NCBI GenBank assembly: GCA_015680685.1
Contig: MNCI01002026.1
Location: 1 to 64,000 of the forward strand
DNA length: 64,000 nt
Source: Gnetum montanum
Taxonomy: Eukaryota > Streptophyta > Gnetopsida > Gnetales > Gnetaceae
Direction of reading: 5' to 3'
Part shown: positions 1 to 12,815 of the stretch, in pieces
Position numbering within the stretch: the stretch's first letter is position 1
How the letters are laid out: the number at the start of each line of letters is the position of its first letter
Translations under genes and position numbers: made by a program
Notes under the pieces: generated by a model
What the model saw: only the letters and a program-made list of their open reading frames with translations
Databases searched by the model: none
What the model was told of the DNA's origin: nothing

Positions 1-3000
1 TATATAGTTAGATAAGTAGATAGGATATTATAATAATAAGTATATTTAGGATAAATTTATTTAAATTAGAAAATAGTTTAATTCCTACAATTAAAACAAG
101 TGGAAGCCTACAAGTGTGACAAGTGGAAGAGGTGACTCATCCACCACTTAGTGAAGATTTTAACAAGTGGTTAGAATGCTACTATAAAAAGATTTTAACA
201 AAAAGAGAGAAAATTGCTTGAAGACTCTTAAAGGGATTTTTAAATTTCTAGCTACTATAAAAAGAGGATTAGGTTGCCTAGGATTTCCTCATCTTCTAAT
301 TCAAGTTGAGTAGAGAAAGGAAGAAGAGAGCTAATTTGAAAGAGGAGATGGATTTTGGGAGAATAATGAGGAAGCCTTTCATTCCTTATGTGATGGGATG
401 TTGGCCATAACGTGTTAAAGGCTTACTTGAAAGCTAGAGCATGTGGAGTACCTAAAGAATGTCCTTTCATGGCTTGGTTAGCTGATGAATTATCATTCCT
501 CATAAGAATATTAGAGATAGAATCAAATATTTGGGGATAATATCAAAATTGCACCTAAGAAGAGGAAAGGAAAAAAGAATAACCAATCAATGAAGATTCA
601 TGGGAAGAAGCCTTTGTATCCTAAGAAGAAGAAGAAGGACCCAATTGGGAAGAACAGAAGAATTAATCTGAGAAAGAAGATGAGAAGATTGCTGAAGAAA
701 AAGCTCAAGGAGATCAAGTTGAAAGCTCCACCAAGCTAGAAAATAATAAAATAGCCTTCATCACATCAGAAATTACCTATGAAAAAGTTAGAGATATTAG
801 GATTCCTACAAGATTAACCCTCACCATTCTATTCCCATCTCAAGAATAGTCCATGGATAAAGGACTTCATAATGTACAGTTTGTTATTTTTTAGGAATGA
901 GGTTTTCATACCACCAAACCTTATGTTTGATGGAAATTTTCCTCCAAAAAGATTTATCTATTTAGCTGTAAGAATTCAATAAAAGCTTTAGTACAGTTCA
1001 GTTTTAAAATGGGGCTTGCATAAATTTCTTTAAGCCTTTTAAAGGGGGCATAAATGTTGGCACATTTTGGCCATTTCATGGAACAGGTTGGCATGATTAA
1101 AGGTTTATGCAATTGGAGAAGTGGCAATAATTTTAGTTTGTAGAAAAAGAGAAATAGCATCTAATCTAAAAAAGAAAGAAAAATGATCAAAGAAAGGCTA
1201 TTATATCTGGTATACAAATCATGTACTCATCGCTATATTATTAGCACTTTTTACCAAAGAAGTAGTGGAAATGATATTTTGTCGTGGTGTTATTAAGGTG
1301 TTATTTTTAATAGAGATGTTTGGTCGTGTTCTATAGTTTTTTTCCATTTATATTTATAGATAATTATTTTAAAAATCAATTATTTGTAGCTTTCTGAATT
1401 TCCTTGAGGAGAAGAGGCATCAACGTATTATTTGTAGCAATAATGCCCATATCCATATCCAAAAACCTCCCCTTTGAAAAATCAAGAAGATTACTAGGGC
1501 ATCAACTACAAGATCTCCAGCTTCTATGAAATTTCAGATAAATTGGAATTCAAAAACCAAATCCACAAAAATGTAAAACAAAAATATTCTTTGAAAATAA
1601 ATAAAAATTGGGAAGCATATTACGTTATTGCTGAACGACACACAAGTGGACAGTAACAAGCAAAAGATAGTGATGGAACAGTGAAGTTCACTTTTACTGC
1701 ATTGTTTCCACAAAATCCAAAATCAATTCATTGCAGATAAGAGCATTCGATTGAAGATCTATTTCTATCCTCTACTTAATAATCTTCATAGCTTCCTCAA
1801 CCTGTCCATGCCTGCACAGTCTAGCAGTTTTAGAGAAATGAACCGAAACAAACCCCAAAAACTTCCATTTACAGTACTATTAGATTACTGTACCTAGATC
1901 ATGAAGAGCAGGGTGTCCTACAATGTGTCATAGTGCAGATTCTACTACGCAAACTTGCAAAATTCAGGATTGGGCTGCACCAAATTGCCGAGATCCAACA
2001 TTTCAGAATTGTAGGAAGCCATTAACAATAGCATGCCAACCCTGTTACAATACACATACAATCTGTCGTTGCCAGAATCCATTGTGACCCTGCCCACCAT
2101 AAAATTGTAGGGAATGAGCAATTTCTATAGGGTCGCTTAAATTCTGCGCACGTAATCTCTATGGAAAGTCCACTTTGCAGGTAGTGCATATGCAAGAAAG
2201 AAACCCTCCAAGTCACTACTTAGTATGGTGATCTTCTGGATTCGCAAATTGTAGAGATGATTGACGAAGCACAAGAAAAAAGAATGGAAGATATTTTATG
2301 GAAATATAAGGTTTTGTTAAAAAACCACTTGGATAAATTACTTCAGGCTAAGAAAGTCATTTCAGAGGAAGAAAAGAATTTCTTTCAGAATTTGCTAAGA
2401 AAAACTGAAAAGTGGTTAAAGGAAAGTAAGATTAATTAGGATAAAGTTTATTTAGAAGAAAAATTTTGAAATTAGGAATTTGCATTCAAAATTCTTGAAT
2501 GCCTAGATAAAGCCATGAAGGAGGCCAAAAAATGGATGCCCAGCTTGGACAGTTATGCAGAGGAAGCCAAATGCTAGAATACGACAGATTATGAAATCAC
2601 AGTTACAGAATGAATACGTGATGCGTGTGAATGTTCCGTTGTACGCTTGGCAACAGAAAGCATATATGAGTATCAAGTTTAGCACTATTGTTGATCGTAT
2701 ACATCCGAGATTTCTTTTAAAAAAAATTTTATTGTCATTGTGAGTAAAGAAGAACGGTGGTTATCCCTAAGTACTAACTACTACATCATTGGAAAATGAA
2801 ATGGGACAATGTGGAAATCGTAGGTGGATATTGCAAAGGAAATTTGGGATGCCACGACATCGATGGAATTGAAGATGAACAAAGCAAGGGTAGTGGTGGT
2901 GTTGTTGCATGTTTGAAAGTAAAGGTATGTGGAAGGAATCAAGAGAGTAGTAATGCTTCCAGAGAAGGTTAATCAATCTAGCATATTCTTCTGGTTCTTT

Positions 3001-3400
3001 AGTAATGATCTCTACGACGGTTCACTTAATTGCAAACTTTTTGCTCGACCTCACCAACAAAATTTTTTTCATGTCTGGATTCTTGCAATGATGAACTTGC
3101 AAATAGAAATTACCAAACACAGCAGCGCCCAATGCCAATGCATTCATCATCATCATTACCAATCCATCAGGTGCAGCTACAGAGACACGAAGACATAGCG
3201 AGATAGATGCACAAATGAATTAGCAAAACAAAGAGATTATTTAGCCGATGAATTAGGGTTATGGCTTATTCTAAAGAAAACCATCATCACTAAAAGCAAG
3301 TACAAAACCCAAACACATTAAATCAAAGTAACAAAATAAAATTTCAATTTCATATGGTTTGGTGTGTAAAAATAATTTTAGCATATTTTCTTACATGCAA
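1..3400. other. AT-rich decayed intergenic DNA, no gene recognised
   Basis: No open frame here resembles a known protein. A purine-rich tract at about 540-740 reads as a lysine/arginine-rich open stretch of about 60 codons, with no start context or recognisable family. The 15-bp word GCTACTATAAAAAGA occurs near 177 and again near 250. It looks like duplicated TATA boxes of the kind found in plant LTR promoters, so the first 300 bases may be the remains of an LTR. Boundaries cannot be set. Confidence 0.4.
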
Positions 3401-3539
3401 CAATTGTATGGAGTGCTTATTGAAATTGGACTAAGGTTAAATAGATTTAAAATATAGAGATCTTAGGTTTATTTGCTAAAATTATTGAAAGAAATATTTG
3501 TAGAATTTGTAAAGACACATGCCAATGTTAGCATGATTT

Positions 3540-3690
3540 TCTCCTAACTTCATGTATAAGTTATAACTTTCTAACTTGGGCAAGTTATAACTTCCTTACT
3601 TGGGAGAGAAGTTACCCAAGATATTTTCTAATATCTAACTACCTTTGGACTGTATAAAAAGGCTTCAAAGGTAGGAAGAAAAATGTCTCA
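3540..3690 (+). promoter_or_regulatory. possible LTR-type promoter with TATA box
   Basis: A TATA-like TGTATAAAAAGGC lies near 3650. It follows two copies of the word AAGTTATAACTT, a short palindrome, between about 3558 and 3592. This arrangement is common in U3 regions of plant LTR retrotransposons. No LTR ends or partner copy could be found in the window, so this may be part of a solo or truncated LTR. It could be chance in AT-rich DNA. Confidence 0.3.
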
Positions 3691-3801
3691 CTTTTGTGTC
3701 TTGGTGGCTAAGGGAAGAGCATTGGAAGAAGAAGACATTGTGAGAGATTGCTTGTAAGATGACTTGCTAAAGACAACATTTCAGCCTCTCTATCATAATT
3801 T

Positions 3802-3892
3802 TGTGAGTTATGTTTATTTTTTATTTTGTTTAAATTGTTTAGCTNGTTCTGTGAGTTATGTTTATTTTTTATTTTGTTTAAATTGTTTAGCT
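3802..3892. repeat. identical 43-bp copies flanking a single N (assembly join)
   Basis: Bases 3802-3844 and 3850-3892 are identical and flank the N at 3845 with only four other bases between them. The copy length equals that at the second such join (34817-34903). This is best read as two contig ends whose overlap was not merged. The short frame read across it is therefore unreliable. Confidence 0.75.
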
Positions 3893-4799
3893 AGTGGTTT
3901 ATATAGTATCATGCTTGGAAAAATTTTTTGGGATTTTTATATTGATCTTATTGTTCTTGTTGCATGATAGAAAATTTCAATTAAAATTTTTCTATAGAAG
4001 AGCTTGTGTTTAAAAGCCTTAAGAGCATTTTAGTAGTGAATTTTATTATTTTGCAATGTATAAGAAACAGTATTGAGATTGTTGTAAGAGAGCCTCTACA
4101 TGTAGTCAAGCCGTTGAATGATTCAATAGTCAAGAGGATTCAGAAAATATTTGGTATTTTGATAGGACCAGAATAGCTTCTTTTATCTTTAAAGTGAATC
4201 TCCATGGTATTTCAATCAAACATTGTTAAGTATTTTGAAGGTTCCGTTGAATGCAATTGTTGACATCCATTATCTAGCCAAAATAGAGTCTAGTACATGA
4301 TAGTTTATGCAAAAATTGTTTGGGTAGCATAGTAGGATCTTCTTGAAGAAATTACTTATTTGAGCCTTGGAAGTTTGAACAATTCTTAGTTATTGAATTT
4401 GGGATAGCTTTATTTCGAAGTGTTTACTCGTATCATTTTACCTTGTTTAAACATTTGAGATCTTTACACAAATCTGCTTTCTTCCTCCTTTTTATTTCCA
4501 TTGAATCTTTCTTTATTTCTAGTTTTCTTGTGGAACCATCTCTTTCTCTAGGGAAAATTAGAAGTAGATTCATGGAGTTATGCTCAACTGTTTTTGCAAA
4601 ACTTTATTTGTTACAAGTAGGTATTATAAGGACCGCATACACTAGGCAGTTGAACAAAATAGGAACTCTCAACAACACACAGTACTTTGCAAAGTTGGTT
4701 GAATCTCTTTAAGATAAGTCATTTATAGTTTTACACAAAACCCAATCTTTTCATTTTTCACAATAGCACATACACATACTCACATTAACTACTGAGTCT

Positions 4800-7700
4800 A
4801 TTTGGAGGTATCTAGGCCTTGGTGTTGCCAGAGATCAGCAAGCACCTAAATCCTGTTCAAGGACACTCATTGGCGATCATGTCCTAAACGGTCGCCAACA
4901 ATTGTTCAACTAACTCCTCTTTGAGCTAGTTTAGGTAGGCCTCATGATTAACCTTATATTGCCACTTGTGATGCTTTTTTCTCCTACCCCACTCTAGGAC
5001 CCCAAGCATAGTGTTCTTTCTAATTCTCAACGTTTTGGGAGATGAGGTTCATTTGCATCTATTATTCTACCATCTCATGTGATAGCACTGCTTTATCCCA
5101 AATGGAATGCCAATAGGGGACCCATGTGATCTCTTTAGTTTGTAATTCCCTTATATTAGCCACTTGGGCTTCCACAAAGGCCTTGCGGTCCTTGAGCTCT
5201 CTAATTATCGCCTCCTACTATTGAATTTTTTCCCTCAAGGCCAAAATTTGCTCCCATAGAGATTTTTTGGACCTCTTCAACTAGCATGAAGTTTTGGCAC
5301 ACAACATTACTAGATCAATAGAAATCTCATATAACTTCAAGAGTATACTAGAGACATTAGAGGGAAGCTTTGGCAAGGAGTCCATCTTAATGTCTCAGCT
5401 GGGGTTCCACGCCATAGAAGGCACTACATAATCATAAAATACAACCATAAACATAGCATGTAACCTATGATAACCATAATATAAATCTTGTGACATAGCA
5501 AAATAAATAAGGCATAGAAAACAAAGTTCTTTTCTATGTTAGGTGCAACTTGGTGTAACTGGTCAATGATGTCCTTAGCCATCTTGTGCATGAATTCGAC
5601 CTTGTTCGAGACCTCTACCCATGGTTTCACATGAAACTTAGGGATAGGGGCATGAATTGGTGGCTCAAGAACTACTATAACCATAACAATCATTGAATGG
5701 TTAAGATGAAAATCAAACATAAAATAATAATACATAACAAGAAATGTAAATACATGTGCATACTCGGCTCCTTCTCCTCTTCCTCTAGGATGATGATGAG
5801 AGATGTGCTTGGTACTACCTCATTGAACAAGGCAACTAGATCAACATTGGTAAACCCTTCAACCTCATGTTGTTATAAGAGTGTCTTCTCTACACATCTT
5901 TGTTCAAAATTGGCTATAGTAGCTGCATGTCTCTATGCCTCCTCCTTCACAATAACTTGGGTTGCAATGATCTAGTTCTTGTCTATAAACATAACACATA
6001 AAAAATTGATTAGCACTAGAAATTGTAATGTAGCCATAAGAAATTAAAATATAGAATAGCTAACATGTAAATAAATCTTACCTATGACTACTTGCTCTAA
6101 TGACTTAAACTTAAACTTAAGCTTCTTTGTGGTAGGCTGGTTTGATGTTGGTGGTGGTTCCTTTATGGGCCTCTTGAGCTTTGCCCTAGCTTTCCCTTTA
6201 GCTTCTTTGTGTTACCATTTGGCCTTTAGGATGCTCATTGAGATTGTGAGGGGCTCCTTCTCCATGCTTTCATGGGATTGGCATGGTGTAGCATCAAAAT
6301 CCTTGGTGGTAATGGACAATGAATCCTCCATCCCCTTTGGTGGATTTTGGGCCTATACTGTTGGATAAATGTGCCTTATCGAAGGTTTATAAATCTAGTC
6401 TTGGTCTTAAGACATCCATCATTCATTCCTTCATAGCACCAAGAATTCTAAAAACCTCTTCAAGTAACTTGCAAAAATGCAAAATGCATGTGGATGATCA
6501 TAGAGGTTTCCTTATGGACTCTAAGGATCTCATCCTGATGTCCAACAACCAAAGCAGCTACTCTATTGAACCTGATGTCATCTATTAGGGCATTTTAAAA
6601 GGTCTGCCCCTATGTGATGTTGATTACCTTCTTTTGTGATAATAGTTTAGGAAATTCATGGGACCTATTCATGAAGTTATCCATGAAAATTCCAAAGTGT
6701 CCCCTTCTAGCACCAAGCCACTCCAAAAATTTCTCATGATGGTTACTTCCTTCACTATTCTAGTGGCAACCTTTACCCCATCAGTGGGGACATCAAACAA
6801 GTTGCAAAAGGTGCTTCCATCAATGGCTATGGTAATCAAAACACCTCAAATGATGGTGCAGAGGCTATTAACTTCTTCATTGAAGGAGTCAATGACATTT
6901 AGCATCTTTGTGGTGGGAATGGAAAGGATAGGTGCCATAAACAAATCAAACAAAGTCACATGCTGAATTTTTGATTGAATCTACCTAGGCACCTATCCCC
7001 TCAACCACACCTGTGCTGGTATCACCTCACCAAATGTCATGATGAGGGTATCCTCATGATGTCTTGTAAGTGACAAGGTAACATCAGCAAAGGTTGAGGG
7101 TCTTGCAAGGAAACAACCAATACTTAGCATCAACATAAGTAAATTTAACAACTAGTTAAAATGATAGAATGCTTGGAATATTTATAACCATAAAAAATTA
7201 GAAGCTATAATCTTTATGTTCATCCTTTTTCTTTCTCTTCGGTGTGGTTTGAGTAGAGGTACTAGCTGCTAGGATCTAATCCAAGGAGCTCTTGGAGACC
7301 ACCCACTAGTTATGTATCATCCTCTCATCCACACACTTCTTGTAGACAAGGTTGAATATACTAGTTTATTCATCAATGTCTCATCTTAACTATTCATACA
7401 CAACAATTTTTATCTAGGAGCCCTTGGTAAATACATCTAAGGTAGTTTGAGCTACCACCAAGGTTTGATAATTAGTAATCAAGCCTTAATCGTTGATCCT
7501 ATATCTGCAAGAAGTTCACAAAATCAATGAAGTTGGCAAAGGTAGTTTATCTAATAAAGCTAAAAAAATAAAAATACTATAATAACCATGTTCACCCTTG
7601 TAGATGGTACATGGTACCAAGTGCATTCTAGAATAATGTATGGGCTCTATGTGCCACCATCAAAGAATTGTTAGTATTATATTGACTATACTGTCACATA

Positions 7701-8035
7701 GTCTAGATCTCCATGAGGTAACATGGACTAATCATGTTTGTAGTTTTTCCTATTGTCTTAGGAGATTCCTTGTTAGTAATAATCCTGGCAACCAGATTGG
7801 ATGCCCAAGGAATTAGTGTTTCCACTATGATCCTAACCACATTCATGGACAAGTGTGACCACAACATCACACTAAAGTTTTGAAAAATGTAAGGAATTCC
7901 CTTATGCCTAGCTAGAACCATAATGAGACCTTGGCTAAGGTCATATTGGGTAGAGGGGTATTGGCCTTGGGTTGGCCAATGTAGCATAGGATGCCTACTA
8001 ACTCCACGATGATGAGTATGGGCTTTAGAGGAACC
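4800..8035 (-). pseudogene. antisense multi-exon gene of element B (FCP1-like N-terminus), decayed
   Basis: This is the same gene as at 17866-21493 (element A) and 60650-64000 (element C). Reading leftwards, the first recognisable exon opens at about 8035 after the acceptor TTTTGTCATGTAG and carries VELVGILCYIG, then LWSHLS, then NNSLMVAHRAHTLF with GTMY. The next exon follows the acceptor ACTTCTTGCAG near 7515 and contains YRIND. About 7000-6600 carries LFDLFMAP and VIDSFNEEVNSL. About 6600-6390 carries the block matching A's GLHREIVRLHS. The exon near 5690-5540 carries KVEFMHKMAKDII. The coiled-coil-like block lies at 5440-4850. Each block has a collinear partner in A or C. Many stops interrupt it and at least one splice donor is lost (AAAAGA in place of GT near 5537). 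The acidic terminal exon is missing. It cannot now be functional. Confidence 0.75.
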
Positions 8036-9869
8036 CTACATGACAAAACAAAAATATTAGGACCGATTGAAACTACTTAACAAGTTTGTAAAAACATCCT
8101 AGTTAGAGGTGAAATTAGCCCTTGTAAAAAGATCTAAGTATTTATTAAAATTTTCTTAATGAATTCATGCCAAAAAATTACAACCTTTCATAGCCTTGTA
8201 CATCATGGCCAAAACATTATAGCCTAGACAACACAACAAGTTGATGCATAGCCAAACATGAAATCTAAAAAATAGCCATTAGCATAAACATTAAAAAAAA
8301 TAGAAAAAATACTTATAGCTATTAAAATCAAATTTAGAACATCAAAAAAATTTCATAAAATCCACAAAGACATGAAAGTTGATATGAGAAACCTCTACAC
8401 ATGTCAATCACATCCATCTCTAAAGGGGTCAAGTGCTACAACCAAAATTTAACATTGTTGACATAGCCATAACCAAAAATTCATTAAAAATTCATTCAAG
8501 CTCCAATTCTAGTGATTCTAACAAGAAAGTAATCCTTAAATCATGATCCTTCTAGCCATAGCCATTACAACTAGAAATACATAACCATATTTTTCATAAA
8601 ATATTACCAAAGCTAGGAAAAATTGTAGCCATCACCATTAATTGCCTTTCGTGCAAGGTTGGGAGAAAGCTTATTAGAAATCTTTTTGAGATTAAAAAAA
8701 AAGTGATTCAACCATTATTTTAACACTTGAATTGATCCCTACACACCCATAATTTACAAAAATTTATAACCCTTGCCATTTGATTAGAAAAAAATTATTA
8801 ATTTGGATAAAAATCTAGAAATAGTACAAACCTCGATTTGACACAAGTTTAATGAAAAATTCATTAAATTTTTTTTCTAATCCAAATAGAGTGATTCCAC
8901 ACCTATTAGAAAGTTGAATCCAAGACACAACTAGCCATGAACAAAACTTAGCAAAAACCCTTTCAAGTTAGGAAAAATTCATGAATCTACATGGAATTCT
9001 AAAAATGGCATGAAAAACCTAATTGCATGACCTCACAAAAATAGCGATAACTTCATCATTATTAACCCAAATTGAATGCGAAAATAGCCATGGGAAAGCT
9101 TAAATGTAGCACTAAAAGCCTATAACATCAAATATTAAAATTATGTAGTTTTTTCTTAATAAAAAATATACAACATTACTTGCATTTTTCATGCAAAAAT
9201 CAACAAAAAAAGCTTAAAATTCATAAAGCCTAATTTAACAAAGCCATGAAAAATAGTCAAAACAGCCTAAATAATTGATATCCATTTTAAAAAATCAAGA
9301 AGAGGGGGAAATGTTTTGTTGAAATTTACTTTTGATGAATCTTTTAGCCTAGATCTAAGAAAAATGGTTGTATCCGCAAATTTATGGAAAAAACATGAAA
9401 ATAGCATGCCTAATTTTAAAATTCAAATCTACCAAAGCCAGAATAATGAAATGACCATAGCTCTATGTAGAAACAAAAAAAATAAGAGATGGAATTTCAT
9501 TGAAATTTCATTTTAACCCCTCTATTAGTGTAGATTTGAAAAAAATGGCCCCACATATGGTAAGAAAAATAAGAAAATTGGCTAGAAAGTAAGAAAAAAA
9601 TGGCTAGAATTGCCTAGCTTGGAGTAGCCATGGATGAAACTTGGATTGAAATGGATCTAGGTAACCCTGATAGGTCCTTGGCATGCTCATCCACCTTCTA
9701 AATTATGGGATTCCAATTCTTCCCTCCACACTTCTTGGGCACCATAGTTGTTGCACCATGGCTAGGAATGGTTGAAATATGGGAAGAATGGACGTCCAAC
9801 ACTAGCTGAAATGTAGATTGGAGGCTTCCAAATTGAAGATTGATGCTCTCTACAATAAGAAATCTCTAC
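8036..9869. other. AT-rich spacer of element B upstream of its antisense gene
   Basis: No coding block was recognised. Most of it is AT-rich with many A-runs. The last 250 bases contain a weak copy of the hairpin word of the later array (TTCCCTCCACACTT ... GGGAAGAATGG, about 9720-9790). This supports the view that B continues here and was interrupted by element A at 9870. In element A the matching interval, between the antisense gene and pol, holds repeats. Confidence 0.5.
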
Positions 9870-9874
9870 CTAGT
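9870..9874. repeat. target site duplication CTAGT, left copy (element A)
   Basis: CTAGT directly precedes the TG start of the left LTR and is repeated exactly at 28163-28167. Five bases is the normal Ty3/gypsy duplication length. It fixes both ends of element A. Confidence 0.9.
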
Positions 9875-11167
9875 TGTGCTGTCTGAAATCCTCAGTGCAC
9901 AACTCGAATGAAATGGACACCAAGAGGTCCACAGACAGGAACAGAAGACTCTACCTTCGCTTGAGGGCAAGTTGGAATTGACAAAGGTAGAGTACCTTGG
10001 ATGGTTTGCACATGGATCAGATAAGGATTTACCCAACATACACTAATGCATGATACATTGGGTTATGTGTAAACAGCATAATAAATGTACACTAGAACGT
10101 GAAACGTGCAGGGATGTAAATGGGAGATAGACAAAAATGAATGAAAACTATAGCAAATCTTAGCAAAAAAAATGTAGCAATATTATTGCATGATGAAAAT
10201 TACAATGCATTGGTCTAAACACAGTTATGGATCTGACACAAGGCGGACGAAGAGCCCCGGTGGATGCAGAGGGATAATGGTATGCTGGTCTCAGTTATAG
10301 GCATAGCGTGAAGGCTGTATGCTCAGCATGCAGGGTTGAAGTCCAACATGCAGGATTGGTGTTCTGATTTGCTAAGTGTTCTCAGGTTTTTTATCTCGAG
10401 TTTGCCCAAAATTTCCAACCCCGATCTAGTGAAAAATTGGGGTTTTTATGAGGTTTCTTTGGGCGTTGAATTCGGATCTGGAAAGGTATGAGTGGTTGTG
10501 GGATGTTAGAATTTCGAATTGGGTGACATGTGGAGCATTAACCAAGTGCAAAAGAATAAAACTTTACAAGTGTACAGCGTGAACCATGCCAGCATGTACA
10601 TGCTGGGCATATACGCTAGGCGTACACGTTCCACACGCTTGACAATGTGTGGATAAGCATGAAGAATTCCTGATCAAATTTTGAATTGTGGAGCTATTTT
10701 GCACCCCGATCTAGATGTTTGATGTCCCAAGGATGCTGTCTATCAAATTTAGGCTCATTTGAACTGGATTTGACATGGTTCTAGAGGACCTTCATTGATG
10801 TACATTGTGCTGCACATTGGATGGTGCACGTGGGGCGTACACGCTAGGCATACACGCTAGGCGTACACGCTAGGTATACACACTGGGCGTACACGCTAAG
10901 CGTACATGTTGGGTGTACACGCTAGGCATGCAGGCTGGGCGTACATGCTGGGCATGCAGGATGCATGCCTAGTAGAAACCAAGTATTTCAGGCTCAAAAT
11001 TTTGGCAGGGTTCGACGCCAGATGTTGCTGTAGTCTGTTGTTAGTCCCGGGGAACCATTTCTTGCTCAGTTCGACACCGTCTAAAGCTTCATTCATGCTG
11101 GGGAGCATCATGACCTAGCTTGATTCTTGTTAGAGAAGTACTAAGCTCAAAATTTTGTGGTGTTTCA
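9875..11167 (-). repeat. 3' LTR of element A
   Basis: It starts TGTGCTGTCTGAAATC and ends GTGGTGTTTCA on the + strand (element sense TGAAACACCAC...AGCACA). It aligns with 26917-28162 over its whole length. The sense-strand start TGAAACACCA is shared with the LTRs of elements B (44002) and C (54451), and all three share a U5 word near CCACCCAAGG/CCATCCAAGGCAC. Confidence 0.9.
10824..10975. repeat. 13-bp tandem repeat inside LTR (GCGTACACGCTAG)
   Basis: About ten degenerate copies of GCGTACACGCTAG or GCATACACGCTGG follow one another. The core GCGTACACGC is close to palindromic. The other LTR has the same block at about 27835-27960 with differing copies. In sense orientation it falls in U3, 200-350 bases from the LTR start, so it could act as an enhancer-like array. 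That function is inference. Confidence 0.8.
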
Positions 11168-11184
11168 TTGGCCCCTCTTTGTTG
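11168..11184 (-). promoter_or_regulatory. polypurine tract of element A
   Basis: On the minus strand the sequence directly before the 3' LTR is AACAAAGAGGGGCCAA. The same tract (AACAAAGAGGGGCCAT) directly precedes the 3' LTR of element B. This is the expected plus-strand priming site. Confidence 0.85.
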
Positions 11185-12242
11185 ACACTTGGAGGAATCA
11201 ACCTGAGAAGCGTCGATAAAGAAGTAGAAAACACCACAAGCGACCTGGTAGAAACATCATCCTTTGGGACTTGGCCAGATGTCATTGCACCAAGTTCAGT
11301 AGTACATGTGGTTGGGGAAATGAAGTTTTTAGCTAGATAGAGGAAATGGAAATTGTGGGGATTGGGAACTAATCAAGGGATTGTGCATGGTGAAGGGGAT
11401 GCTCTAGTGTGTATACAGGTCACGTTGATCCTTGTCAATAGCCATTGTCTAGCAAACTTGGGACCAAGACATGAGGTGTATGTCCTTTGGTGGAACAAGA
11501 CTCTTATTTAAGGTTTAAGAGGACTTGTTGACATAACCAAAGCCACGATGATGATGTGTTACATTCTTTGGAGGAACAGGACCTCTATTTGGTATTAAAG
11601 AGAACCTGTTGGTGGAGAGCCAAAGCCACGCAATGAGATATTACTTGAGCATTTGAGACTTAAGTACTTGCTTCCAAGACAATTGCCTTCCTACCTAGAG
11701 CTTGTATGGGAAGTGCTAAGGGTCTTGTGTTTCTTTTTATCTTTTTTTTTGATGAACTTTTCTTTGATCTTGTACTCATGCTCAAGTGCCATGTTGTGTG
11801 TTGTAACTACTTAAAAGTGTTGCAATGCACAACGATGTGCTCAATGTTTTGGAATGCACTAGGTGTGTCTGGGGTATGACTAAGTAGAGTATGTTGAGGA
11901 ATAGATGGGAAGTGTAATGGGAAATGTACTAGCGAATGGCTTGATTAACTTGGTTACGTGTATTAGGAACAATATGGTACCTTGCTGCCATGATGAAGCA
12001 TATTCTTGTATGAACACTGCTGAGTGTCATCCTGCAAACACAACTCCAAGAAGACAGGAAAACCATGAGTGAATTAGTAATATATTTGAATAGCAACTGA
12101 TGAAGCAAAGGCACCAAATGAGATTTTAGGCACTAAATGTGAATGGAAGTAATGTTGTTAAGATCAACTAGTGATGAGTGAGGTAGTGGCTCTGATGAAA
12201 TTTGAATGCAGCTATAGATCGAGAGACTAGAGACGAAGCTAC

Positions 12243-12800
12243 CAGTTTATAGTCATAGCGAACTATCGTGGGTTAGTTTTACATCATAACCCATTGGACG
12301 GTGCCAGTTTATCGTCGTAGCAGATAGTACACTACTAGTTTATAGTCTTGGCGGACTGTAAAGAGGCAAACCAGTTTACAGTCTTAGCGAACTTTGGTGA
12401 AAAAATCTATGGTAGTTTAAAGTAATATTTGATGGGTTCTAGTTTATTGTCATTACGGATGAATTGTGGTGTTAGTTTATCATCATAACACCAGGACGAG
12501 CTATGGTATTAGTTTACCATCATGACTCTAGAACATTTTGTGGTATCATTTTATCGTCATGATTCTAGGATGAGCTATGGTATCATTTTATCATCATGTT
12601 TCCAGGATGAGCTGTGGTATCAGTTTATCATCATGATTCTAGGATGATATGTGGTATCAGTTTATCGTCATGATTCCAGGATGATCTATGGTATTAGTTT
12701 ATCATCATGCTTCCAGAACGATATGTGGTATCAGTTTATTGTCATGATTCCAGGACAATCTGTGGTATCATTTTATCATCATGATTCTAAGATGAGTGCA
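12243..12800 (-). repeat. 37-bp minisatellite between integrase and 3' LTR of element A
   Basis: The + strand words GTGGTATCAGTTTATCATC and ATGATTCCAGGATGA recur. From about 12547 to 12769 the start points are spaced 37, 37, 38, 36, 37 and 37 bases. Older and more diverged units run back to about 12243. Tandem repeats between pol and the PPT are documented for pea Ogre elements, where they seed satellites. There is no coding potential. Confidence 0.85.
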
Positions 12801-12815
12801 TACCTGAGTTCATGG

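Noticed and set aside
540-740. Lysine/arginine-rich open stretch of about 60 codons
   Set aside because: It is a purine-rich tract that reads as basic residues in this frame, with a stop close upstream and no family resemblance.
12481-12800. Regular short repeats that could suggest a CRISPR array
   Set aside because: The 37-bp units are directly tandem, with no unique spacers between them, and the context is a plant retrotransposon.
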